DNA from: Hortaea werneckii
Lineage: Eukaryota > Ascomycota > Dothideomycetes > Mycosphaerellales > Teratosphaeriaceae
Length of the DNA stretch: 64,000 bases
Reading direction: 5' to 3'
Assembly (NCBI GenBank): GCA_037044905.1
Contig: JBAOKB010000020.1
Coordinates: forward strand, 1,116,001 to 1,180,000
Shown: positions 52,490 through 62,344 of the stretch, in pieces
Numbering within the stretch: the stretch's first letter is position 1
Layout of the letters: each line of letters starts with the position of its first letter
Translations under genes and position numbers: made by a program
Notes under the pieces: model-generated
What the model saw: only the letters and a program-made list of their open reading frames with translations
Database searches by the model: none
Told to the model about the DNA's origin: nothing

Positions 52490-53850
52490 CGTGACTTTCT
52501 CAATGCGTCGACGATCCTGCACGCACGCGCAAGTTGCTTTCCCTAATAAGCGACCTTCCTCACTTTCAAGCCGCTTTTGACCAGTCAACAACCGATTTTA
52601 TCTCCTCCAAACTCCCAGGATCTGCCTCGAAAATACAACAGCTGAAGCGGCCATGGCCCTGTTTGATCCTTTTGGGAGGAGCTTTCCCAAAATGTTTCCC
52701 GCCCTCTCGTTGACCAGCAACTCTCTCTGGTGGTGGTCCGGTCCCTCAAGCGGGCTAGGCCGGCCGAGCGTCATTTGTTAGTGGGAAAGTCTAAAAGATG
52801 GGGAATTGATGAAACCGTCTGGGGCCCTGCGCGGATGGCATGAACGAATCGTAATGGAGACTGGATAGCACGTGCAAGGCTGCGGGTCTATTGCTCCTAC
52901 CAAAAATTGTCAGGCATGCAGAGCATCGCGCTTCCCTTCCCTGCTAAAGACGGACTACGCACATTCAATTTGGTTGAGGGGGTTAAGCGAGCATGATTTC
53001 TTGGAGCGGACGGATAACCGCAGTTGATCGAGGTCAATCAATTGCTTCGAAAGAAAATCACAAACAATCATGAGTTCCGCTTGTTACTGGTGAGCAAGTA
53101 TGAAAACTTTCCTTCCGCAGACATCGGTAGAATTGAGAATATCGTCGGGCGCGATGCAAAGCGAGAGACGATTAACGATGTTCGGAACGGTGCGGACTAG
53201 CAACACACACGGTCTCCGCACATATCACCACTCGATGCAACCAAACGACGAGATGTACGCAATACAAGAAGAGTGGCGAATATCCTTTCAGAGGCCTCTA
53301 TCTAGTAGTGTATAAACCTCTATCCCACGATCCTCCCATGTCAGACTGCACATTGTCCACTCGAGCGATGGCTGGAAAGAGAAGCGAGGGGCCGCAGCCG
53401 AACACTACCACGGCCGGTCCATCGCAAGGCGACATCTCTCGTATGCTTCTGCGCCTGCTTATGATAGCTTTGGTGCGAAAACAACGAGCAGTCTAGTAGA
53501 GCTCTGGCAGACGCGTCTGCTTTTCAGAGCTAACATTGCGAGACAAAGTCTGCACGAGCTTCTACTCGTGCTTTTCGACATGCGGCTTTTTGCATCTGAT
53601 CCGTCTGTGATAAGCTTCATCAGAGGGAAGCAGAGCGATAGCCTCAAGCTATTGGTGAGTTCCCGCTGAGAAGGTCCCAGATTATTGGAGGAACGTCCTT
53701 TCCGGATCAAATAGCTGCTCAAACGAAGAAGAGCACAGTCTTTTGCCCGTGACACAGTCTCTGCGAAGGGCGATATTTCCCTCTCGGAGCGGAGAACAGT
53801 CTCCCTGGCGGATGGGCATCAAAGAAGAGAAAACCCCATCACCTCGCTCT
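52490..53850. promoter_or_regulatory. VTC4 promoter and ZIM17 3' region
   Basis: 1.36 kb between two minus-strand genes. One CACGTG site is listed separately. Frames of 60-98 codons have no recognisable domain. Confidence 0.5.
52869..52874. promoter_or_regulatory. CACGTG element upstream of VTC4 (candidate phosphate-response site)
   Basis: CACGTG, 380 bp upstream of the VTC4 start. Pho4 in yeast and NUC-1 in Neurospora bind CACGTG, and yeast VTC genes belong to the phosphate-starvation regulon. The hexamer also occurs elsewhere in the window, so the assignment rests on context. Confidence 0.35.
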
Positions 53851-54432
53851 TCAAACCTGCCCAGTCTGCTTCTGATCATCAAAGAACTCAATATCACCAT
53901 CCTCGCCCAACCGGCCCTTCTTCAAAAACTGGCCCTTCTCCTTCAGAATATCCTCCAACGTGATATTCTTATCCGAGAAGATCTTCAGATGGTCGCTGAT
54001 CAGATGGCGGTTCTTGCAGCCGGGACACGTGATGAGCGTGGTGCCGAAGTGGTAGGCTTGCTTGGTGATGCGGTGCGAGGAGCGCTCGAGACAGGCTCGG
54101 CAGGTGAAGGTCATTTCGTAGGCGGGCTCCTGGGCTTTGCGTGCCGCGATCTCCTCCGGGTCTTGCGGGTTGGGCTCGCTATCGGTGAGCGGGCGGGGGG
54201 CTGAGGAAGAGGGAGAAGAGGAGGAGGAGGACGAGGATGATTCGCAGCGGGTCTGGTTTACATGGTAGATGGCGGGTTGACGGGCAATGCGTGTGCGGAG
54301 GAGAGACGGAGAAGCCGGTGTTGGAGCATGTAGACCTCTTGTCGCCTGGATTGGCAAATAGCATGGCGCATTAACGTTTCGGCTTCGGAGGAGCTGCGCT
54401 GCGGCTCGCTGGATTGTTCTAGATGGCTGCAT
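53851..54432 (-). CDS. ZIM17: Mitochondrial Zim17/Hep1 (DNL-type zinc finger, Hsp70 escort protein)
   Basis: Single exon, 193 aa from the first ATG (MQPSRTIQRAAAQLLRSRNV). The N-terminus is Arg-rich and amphipathic, a mitochondrial presequence. A Ser-rich stretch (nine Ser) follows. The zinc-binding domain is at about 105-165: MTFTCRACLERSSHRITKQA, then LITCPGCKNRHLISDHLKIF. It has the two CxxC pairs of the family and SDHL at the DNL position. The C-terminus is acidic. Hep1 keeps mitochondrial Hsp70 (Ssc1) from aggregating and is needed for protein import. All four Cys are present. Confidence 0.93.
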   Translation of the reverse strand: MQPSRTIQRAAAQLLRSRNVNAPCYLPIQATRGLHAPTPASPSLLRTRIARQPAIYHVNQTRCESSSSSSSSSPSSSAPRPLTDSEPNPQDPEEIAARKAQEPAYEMTFTCRACLERSSHRITKQAYHFGTTLITCPGCKNRHLISDHLKIFSDKNITLEDILKEKGQFLKKGRLGEDGDIEFFDDQKQTGQV

Positions 54433-55157
54433 GATTGTGTTGTGGTGAGACAAGATGATTGTTGCGGCGACGGGGGCGGCAGGGAGAGGAATGCGGCTCT
54501 TTGGGGCTTAGGGTCACATGTCGAGGAGTGTGACGTTTTCGGACCCTGAGCTGCAGCTCGGCACGCGGGTGCGGCGCGCCTGCGGGCTTTGGTGGAGAGT
54601 TGATGACCGGATGCGATCGAGACATTTCACTTTCACATACTGCCATCATTTTCGCCCGTTCACTCCGGTGTAGAGCTCAACTCTTCAACCTGTTTAATCT
54701 CGACATCGCCTCGTTTGCCGAAGCACCGCTATCTAAACCGATCCCAGCGCACGCAAGCAGTCAAGCACCCGCCCGCATCTGCCCCGCCATTCATACCCAC
54801 TTCAATATTCAAACTGCATGTCCGCAAAGAATCGTCACGTGTCGACTGCCGGGGCGAATTGGACAGCTTGAGAGTGGGAGGGAGTGATGACTTCGGTCAG
54901 GGGACGGGCGAAGATCCGGCCTCCAAGAAGGGTAAGTGCGACCCGGCTTTCACATGCAAACCGACCGGGACCCAAGCAAACGGATCCAGTCACCACCTCC
55001 CCAACTTCCTGCGTCATCCGTTGCAGATGAGTTCGATTGACCTCAACTCACTCACTCCTTTCGATTGGTATGGATCCGTTGGAGGGGAAGAACAACTTGC
55101 ACTTCCACTTCCACTTGCACTTCCACTTGTAACCTGTCTCCTCCACTCACTTCCAAC
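54433..55157. promoter_or_regulatory. Divergent promoter region, ZIM17 / CUL3
   Basis: 725 bp between divergent starts. It holds a CACGTG hexamer at 54836-54841 and a short CTTCCACTTGCA repeat at about 55095-55130, within the likely CUL3 5' UTR. Confidence 0.5.
55095..55130. repeat. Imperfect ACTTCC/ACTTGC tandem repeat in CUL3 leader
   Basis: Six imperfect copies of cacttc/cacttg (ttgcacttccacttcc) lie 30-60 bp upstream of the CUL3 ATG. Confidence 0.7.
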
Positions 55158-57785
55158 ATGCCTATCATCCCCGCTGGTAGAATGGCTACTAACAAGCGTG
55201 TCAAGGGCCTCACCGGCGGCGCCGATGTCGATTTTGACCAGACCTGGAACGTGCTCGAAGGCGCCTTCAAAGAGATCCACACCAAGAATGCCTCCGCCCT
55301 GTCCTTCGAAGAGCTATACCGCAACGCATATAAGATTGTGTTGAAGAAGAAAGGCGAGGAGCTTTACAACCGCGTCGCGCGATTCGAAGAGACATGGCTA
55401 GGCCAAAATGTCCGCTCAGATATCGTCAAGACGCTGTCAGCGCCGCTGATGTTGGCGGATGGGACAGGCAGGACACTGACAACGCAGACTGAGCGGCGAC
55501 AGGCGGGCGAAAGATTCCTCAAGGCGTTGAAAGCTGCGTGGGAGGACCATCAGGTGTGCATGGGCATGCTGACGGATGTGTTGATGTACATGGATCGGGT
55601 GTACTGTACGGATCACCGCCAACCCAGTATATTCGCCAAGAGTATGGGCCTGTTTAGAGATCAGATTCTGAGGACGCCTGTGAGGACGGGCATGCATAGT
55701 CTGCTGGAAATCCTCACTCGGATCATCCTGGACCAGATTGGGATGGACCGGGACGGCGAGTCAATCGACCAATTTCTGATCAAGAGTTGCGTCTACATGC
55801 TGGAGGGCCTATACGAAAGCGACCAGGAGGTTGAGGACGAGAAGCTCTATCTGAAGTCATTCGAGATCGACTTCCTGGACTCGTCAGCAGCGTTTTACCG
55901 AGAGGAAGGCGAGAGGCTGCTAAAGGAAAGCGATGCGGGTACCTACTGCAGACATGCGAAGAGGCGTATAGATGAGGAAAACGACAGATGTCGATCAACT
56001 TTGTCAGAATCAACGACGTTCAAGATTCAAAAGGTGGTCGAGGATGAGTTGATCAGGCACAAAATGAAGGGATTGATCGAAATGGAAACAGGCGTGGCGC
56101 ATATGGTTCACAACGACAGGTTCCAAGACCTGAATCTGGTCTTCGATCTGGAGGCTAGAGTCGACCCCAAGAAACCAGAGCTCACGAAAGCGATGCAGAA
56201 GATCATCACCGAAATGGGCACCAATATCAACAACAGTGCAGTCACGGCATCGACTGCTCTTCCGCAAGCACCAGCGGCTGCAGATGAAGCCGCTGCAGGG
56301 GCAGATGAGAAAGAAAAGCCGAAGTCAGGATCGGCGAAGACCATCAATCAACAGACATCCGCCGCCTTAAAATGGGTTGAAGACATTCTGTCTCTAAAGG
56401 ATCGCTTTGATCACATCATCCGCATCTCGTTCACCTCCGATCAAACCGTGTCGACTGCAATCAACCGTAGCATGGCCGATGTCATCAACACGTTTAGTCG
56501 AGGCAGCGAGTACATCTCCCTCTTCATCGACGATAACATGAAGAAGGGGATCAAAAACAAATCCGAATCCGAAATCGACGCGGTGCTTGAGAAGAGCATT
56601 ACTATCCTTCGCTACCTCGCCGACAAGGACATCTTTGAGACTTACTACAAGAAGCACCTCTGCAAGCGCTTACTGCTTGGCAAGAGTCAGTCGGTTGACG
56701 TAGAGAAGCAGATGATCTCTCGAATGAAGATCGAGCTCGGCAACAGCTTTACATTGAAGCTGGAAGCCATGTTCAAGGACATGACGCTCTCCGAAGAACT
56801 CACAAACGGGTATAGGAACCACGTCCGGAACCTTGGGGATGCGGATCCCAAGCGCGTGGACCTCGGGATCAACGTGCTAACAGCCATGACCTGGCCGCTG
56901 GAAGCCTTCAAAGGCTCATCCGAGCAGACTTCCGACGGCTTAGAGACCAACAAAGCGCAGCAGGTCATCTACCCGCCCGCGATCGACCTCGTCAGACAAG
57001 GCTTCGAGCGGTTCTACTCCGAAAAACACTCCGGCCGCAAACTGACCTGGCAGAGCAACATGGGCGACGCGGACATCAAGGCGACCTTCCCGCGCTCCAA
57101 AGGCGGGAAACCCCGGACCCACGACATCAATTGCTCTACGTACGCGATGCTCATCCTGGTCCTCTTCAACGACCTCGCCGAAGGCGAAAGCCTTAGCGTC
57201 GAGGAGATCCAGGCCCGCACCAACATCCCCTGGAACGACCTAAAGCGCAACCTGCAATCCCTCGCCGTGGCGCCCAAGACGCGGTTCCTAGTCAAGGAAC
57301 CCATGAGTCGGGAGATCAACCCCGGGGATAAATTCTCCTATAATGAGAACTTCAAGTCGGAGTTTATCAAGATCAAAGTCGGCGTCGTCAGCGCGGGGAA
57401 TAAGGTCGAAGGCGATAAGGAGCGCAAGGAGACGGAGAAGAAGAATAATGATAGTAGGGGTTTTGCTGTCGAGGCTGCTATTGTGCGGATTATGAAGTAT
57501 GTCTCTCCGACCATTTTTTTTTCCCCCTTCCCCAACCCCCCCAAATCCTCACCTAGACGTGCGGGACACAGAGTATGCAAATACTGACTATGAATTGTTC
57601 TCAGACAACGCAAAGAACTCGCCCACGCGCACCTCCTCACCGAGACCATCACCCAGCTCAGCGCGCAGTTCAAGCCCGACATCAACATGATCAAGAAGAA
57701 GATCGAGTCCCTGATCGAGCGCGAGTACCTGGAGCGCATGGACGAGTCGGCCGCCGCTATGCCGGGGTATCGATATCTTGCCTAA
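55158..57785 (+). CDS. CUL3: Cullin-3, scaffold of BTB-type CRL3 ubiquitin ligases
   Basis: Two exons, 55158..57496 and 57605..57785, give 839 aa. The 108-bp intron has donor GTATGT and acceptor CAG. The N-terminus after a short leader (FDQTWNVLEGAFKEIHTKNA) matches CUL3, including SFEELYRNAYKIVLKKKGEEL, the segment that binds BTB adaptors. The cullin-homology region includes FEIDFLDSSAAFYREEGERL, FETYYKKHLCKRLLLGKS, NCSTYAMLILVLFNDL and LQSLAVAPKTRFLVKEP. The C-terminal winged helix contains the neddylation motif IVRIMK, spliced to QRKELAHAHLLTE, and ends IEREYLERMDESAA...YRYLA. The NEDD8-acceptor Lys is residue 780 and its codon is split by the intron. A later ATG at 55182 (MATNKR) is an alternative start. 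Confidence 0.96.
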
Positions 57786-60470
57786 GCAAAAGAAAAAAGG
57801 GAGGTGATCTTTATGCCCCCGCGTGGGAGACGCCGAAAGCGAGCTTGTGGTGAGAGTGAAAAAGCCTAAGTAATAGGGCTTGGATTTTGGGAATGCCCTT
57901 TTTGATGATGACGAAAATGAAATTGATGCATAGCGATTTTTCGAAGGGTGAACTGACAAAAGAAGAAAACAATGCATTTCGGATGGGAAAAAAAAAATTG
58001 GTGGTCAATCGGACACAAGCGTGGCGCTTTACGGCGAGTTTTTCTCTTACCCTTTTGCTCATATTGTCTTGTCCATCCCGCGGTTCCATCGGGCGTCTGG
58101 AGGCCGTCTTATTAGGGGGTTGTCGTTGGTCAGATCAGACGAGCCGCAACTGCTGCTGCTGCTTCTCGTGGTGGTGGTAGTGGTGAAAAGATGGTGGACT
58201 GCCTATGTAGGTAGCCCAGTGATACTTTTCTCCGCAATTCCGCCTCTACGGCTGAGTACGGTACCTAGGTAGCGAGAGAATGATTCAACATTTTAAAGGA
58301 AAAGAAAGAAAGATGTCGATGGCTGGCGTTCGTATCATTGAACCATTAGTGGATAGGAGGACGTAGAAACCGTCAGTCCTGAGGTGACCAAAAGGAATAC
58401 TCGTGCCAGCGCTGTTCGTGCAGCCTATCTTACGTGTAGCTGCTCCCGGCGGGTCATTCCCATTATCATCAAGGTATTGCATCCCTAAGTCTCGCAGTCT
58501 AGGTCTTTTATGAGTCGAGATTCAACAAGGACCCTGTTCTTTATCCCCCATTTTTCGCCTGACCTGTCGTAACGCGTAGCGTGTCGTTTTCTAGGACCAT
58601 GGAAACTTCACACATGGTTAGCACACGGCTAGAGACGTATCATTTAGCTAACATATATATATATATATATATAAACTTCTCATTTGTTTTTTTTATTTTT
58701 ATTTTTTCCCGTGGCAAGGCGCATGATGAAACGGGCCCAGAAAGAAATACATGGATGAAATACATAGTACTTCCGTACATGCACAGTTCTGTACTTTTTC
58801 TTCTTACCTACCTAGATACCTTACTAGGGTTTGCCGGAGCAGCAGTCCAAAAGGAGCTCTGTGAGAATACTGACGCAGGGGCAGATTCATAGTGGATCGC
58901 CAGGTGTGTGTAAGAGAGACTTTTTCGTTCCTTGCATAAATCCGCTGCAGGTACGTACTGTATTTACTGGGGGTCACTTCTGTAGGGCCGAGCGGGAACC
59001 CTCTCCCATATATATGTAGCTAGGTATTTATTCGTCATTTTGACAACACAAGAACGCTTGTTCGTTCTTCGGCAGATGAGAGATCTGATTCCATGATAGA
59101 TAGGGTAGTGTGGGTTTAGACTGACGTCTGAGAGTCTAGACTTTTTTTTTTCTTTTTCAGAAAAAGAAATGGGTCGGTGATTTGATCATAGGTCTTCGAT
59201 GGGGACTAGGTTGAACAGATCCGAGGAGGGAGTGTCGTGGCTTCTTCCCCCTCTGTGCGGGTCTGAAGGGTGAAAAGGTAAAGGTACAGTGCTACTGTAC
59301 ACATGTACTGTGGGTAGGTGACACTACAGGACAATCTCCTGTGTGGACGCCTGCCGTACCATCCGAAACCCGTATGAACCACCCTCCTCCTCCTCCCGAG
59401 AGCGGTTAACGAGTGACAGTCTGGAGTAAAGAGACTCCGCCTGTCTGTGCGGCATGAACTGTCGTCAGCCCAACGATAAGACTAGCTCCGTGAAGACATC
59501 TTCCCCTCCGTGGACGGGCAGGCGCTTCGACGCCGTCTGTAGACCTGTAGGCAAAAAGACGCGTTCAGCTTGCTCCCAAGCGCGAAGAGACTTTGCCTGT
59601 TCCTGACGTTACCCGCGTGTCCGAAACACGCTAGTCGCCATCCGGCCGGCGGGTATGCCGCTCTCCCGCTCCGGCAGTGGACTCGTTAATCAAACCTTCT
59701 GTCCAATAGCGGAATAGGGAGAGAGTCGATAAACCCCCTTGTCCTGGTCCTCGTTGTCTAGAACTTTTGATGTGCCCTCGCTGTCATGGATTGTGATGTT
59801 CCGCCCGTTGTGATGTTCTTAACTTTCGTATCATGGGATGCATCTCCGGCTCGGAAGAGGGTTTGTATAGATGGCAAACACCCGCGGGAAATGTTTTCGT
59901 ACGCATGCAACGGTATCTCACATCCGCATGCACCGAGTATGACAGAGAAAAAAGTAGCGCTACAGACAAGCACCCTGGGCCGTGCAGAGTGCGATTGCGT
60001 GGCCGCTGAGGACATGTGAAACACACCAGCACACGGCATCGGTCAACCCACATGGCGCCGATCTTGCCAGCAACCGCCAGTAGAGCGCAACGGACATGGA
60101 TGGGGCTGGATGGGGCACCCGGACGACACCTAATAGCGCCGCCCTGCACAAGCGTCTCCTGTACTTCTCTCTTCTAGCTAAAACTAGTCCATCTGCTGCT
60201 GCTGCTCTGCTGTCGTTTCTTCCCTTTCTTCGTCCGTTCACCACGAAAAGACGCCTACGCATACCATTGCGCGATTGCTGCCATTCCTTCACTGAGCAAT
60301 TCGCTCGCGACGCTCCCTCTGTCCATCGTGACAGCGCCATTCCTTTCTCTGATTTCTAGCAATCGCCCTGGTCGGCTCAGCGCTCTAGCAGCAGCTTGTG
60401 TTTATACAGCAGCATACTCGCACCGCATCGATACCAAGCCAATCCTCACCAACCAACCCAAACAGGAATC
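57786..60470. other. Long intergenic region upstream of the GH128 gene
   Basis: 2.7 kb with no recognisable gene on either strand. It holds the CUL3 3' UTR, a (TA)n microsatellite near 58660, several TACCTAGGTA-type motifs (58258-58271, 58805-58823, 59018-59028), and the GH128 promoter. A TATA-like tttatac lies about 75 bp upstream of the GH128 ATG. Such a long upstream region fits a regulated secreted-protein gene. Confidence 0.5.
58652..58673. repeat. (TA)n microsatellite
   Basis: About ten TA repeats in the intergenic region between CUL3 and the GH128 gene. Confidence 0.9.
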
Positions 60471-62344
60471 ATGTCTCCCATCACTCAGCTTAGCGCTCTG
60501 GCCTTCGCCGCTGGTGCCCTGGCTGTCCCAGGCGCGCACAACAACTTCCATGCGTGGCAGGTGAACCATGCCCACGGTCGCTTCCATTCGGCGAAGTCCG
60601 TAGAGGGTACTGCGTCGTCTGGCACTGCCGCCGGCACTGGTGTTCCGTACCCCTACCCCAATGCAAACGGCACTGCCATTGGCGGCTCTACTGGCAGTGG
60701 TTTCGCCACCGGCACCGCTCCAGTGTCCATGTCCTCGCAAGCTGGCCCAAGGACCCAGACCGTTGTCCCCGTTGGATACGAAGAGACTATGACATCTGTC
60801 GTTACGACCTCTGTTGCCCCCTCTTCGACCGAGGTTGCCCCTGCTGGCTACGACTCGTCTTCCTCTGCCTGCGGCTCTGACGTGACCGTCACCACCACCG
60901 AGAAGACCTACATCACCGTGACTGCCGGTGGTGCTTCGTCCAGCGTCGAGGCTTCCGCAACCCAGCCTTCCTCCTCGTCCGGCCGTAAGACTTCGACAGT
61001 GACCCAGTACAGCACCTACTATCCCAACCCGAGCTCCTCGTCCAGCGCGGTTAAGTCGTCGAGCCCCGCCTCTAGCTCCGTTGTCGAGTCGGCCGCCCCA
61101 AGCTCTTCCAGCTCGCAGACTTCTTTCAGCACGAGCTACAGCTCTCCAGCCCAGTACTCCAGCTCTGAGGCCGCTCCTCAGTCGACCAGCTCCAGCTACA
61201 GCGCTCCGACCCAGTCTTCCAGCTCCTGGGCTGCCCCTGAGTCCACCAGCTCCAGCTACAGCGCTCCTGCTGAAACCTCCAGCACCTGGGCTGCTCCGGA
61301 AACTACTAGCTCCAGCCCCAGCTACAGCGGTCCTGCTGAGACCTCCAGCACCTGGGCTGCTCCTGAGTCTACCAGCTCCAGCTACAGCGCCCCTGCCGCC
61401 TACTCCACTAGCTTTGCGGCACCCTCGGTAACCTTCTCTGCTGGTGCAAAGGGCATCGTCGACGGTCTGCTCGGCGGTTCGAGCTCTGCCGCTGCTAGCA
61501 CCTCCAGCGCAGCCTCGGCAACTCCCTCCAGCTACAGCAGCGGTGGTAGCTCTTCCGGCTCTTTCAGCGGCAAGCGCGGTCTCGCCTACAACGACGCCAG
61601 TCTGACCAGCTGCTTCGGCGGCGCGTCCAAGGTCGGCTGGGCCTACAACTGGGGCAGCAGCAGCAACGGTCTGGACATGGACGTCAGCTACGTGCCGCTG
61701 CTCTGGGGCACCTCTGAGGACTTCACGGGCCCCTGGAGCGACAACGCCCAGTCCGCCCTCGACTCCGGCTCCCAGTACCTCTTCTCCTTCAACGAGCCCG
61801 ACATGTCCTCCCAGGCCAACCTGTCGCCCAAGGACGCCGCCGAGGCTTACAAGAAGTACATGTCGCCGTTCGCCGGCAAGGCCAAGATGTGCGCCCCGTC
61901 CGTCACCAACGGCGGCGGCTCCATGGGTCTCACCTGGCTGTCGAACTTCCTCGACGCCTGCTCCGACTGCCAGATCGACTGCATCAGCATTCACTGGTAC
62001 GACAGCTACGAGAACACCAAATACTTCAAGGACCACGTCAACAATGCCACCGAGATCGCGCCTGGCAAGGAGGTCTTCGTTAGCGAGTTCGGCACTACGG
62101 ATGGCTCTGATGAGCAGGTCAGCGAGTTCTTGCAGGATGTCATGCCGTGGATGGGTAAGTGCCGCGTCCCTGTCAATCTCCTTTTTTCTTTTTCTTTTAA
62201 CGATTGAATTTGAGCTGACGGGTTTTCGTAGACTCCAAGGCTGAGGTTGCCGGTTACGCCTACTTCATGGTCTCCCAGGGTCTGCTCGTGAGCGGCGACT
62301 CTCCTTCCAGCTACGGCTCGACCTACATGGACTACAGCGGTTAA
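60471..62344 (+). CDS. Secreted Ser-rich glycosyl hydrolase family 128 protein (Asl1-like beta-1,3-glucanase)
   Basis: Two exons, 60471..62154 and 62232..62344, give 598 aa. The 77-bp intron has donor GTAAGT and acceptor TAG and splits an Asp codon. The signal peptide is at 1 to about 20 (LSALAFAAGALAVPGAH). Residues about 90-365 are a Ser/Thr/Ala/Pro-rich, surely O-glycosylated linker with near-identical repeats of TSSSYSAP and ETSSTWAAPE. The catalytic domain starts after KRGLAYNDASL (368) and has VGWAYNWGSS, the acid/base Glu442 in FSFNEPDM and the nucleophile Glu539 in VFVSEFGTT. Exon 2 adds AEVAGYAYFMVSQGLL, which closes the barrel. GH128 enzymes cleave beta-1,3-glucan and the fungal members localise to the cell wall. 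There is no GPI signal at the C-terminus. Confidence 0.93.

Noticed and set aside
55065..55157. Upstream extension of the CUL3 frame through the ACTTCC repeat
   Set aside because: It begins with TTG and is low complexity; cullin homology starts well after the ATG at 55158.
60402..62036. 544-codon open frame antisense to the GH128 gene
   Set aside because: Composition (Gly/Arg/Val-rich) mirrors the Ser-rich GC-biased codons of the true gene; it has no domain, and the sense strand has signal peptide, catalytic motifs and a proper intron.
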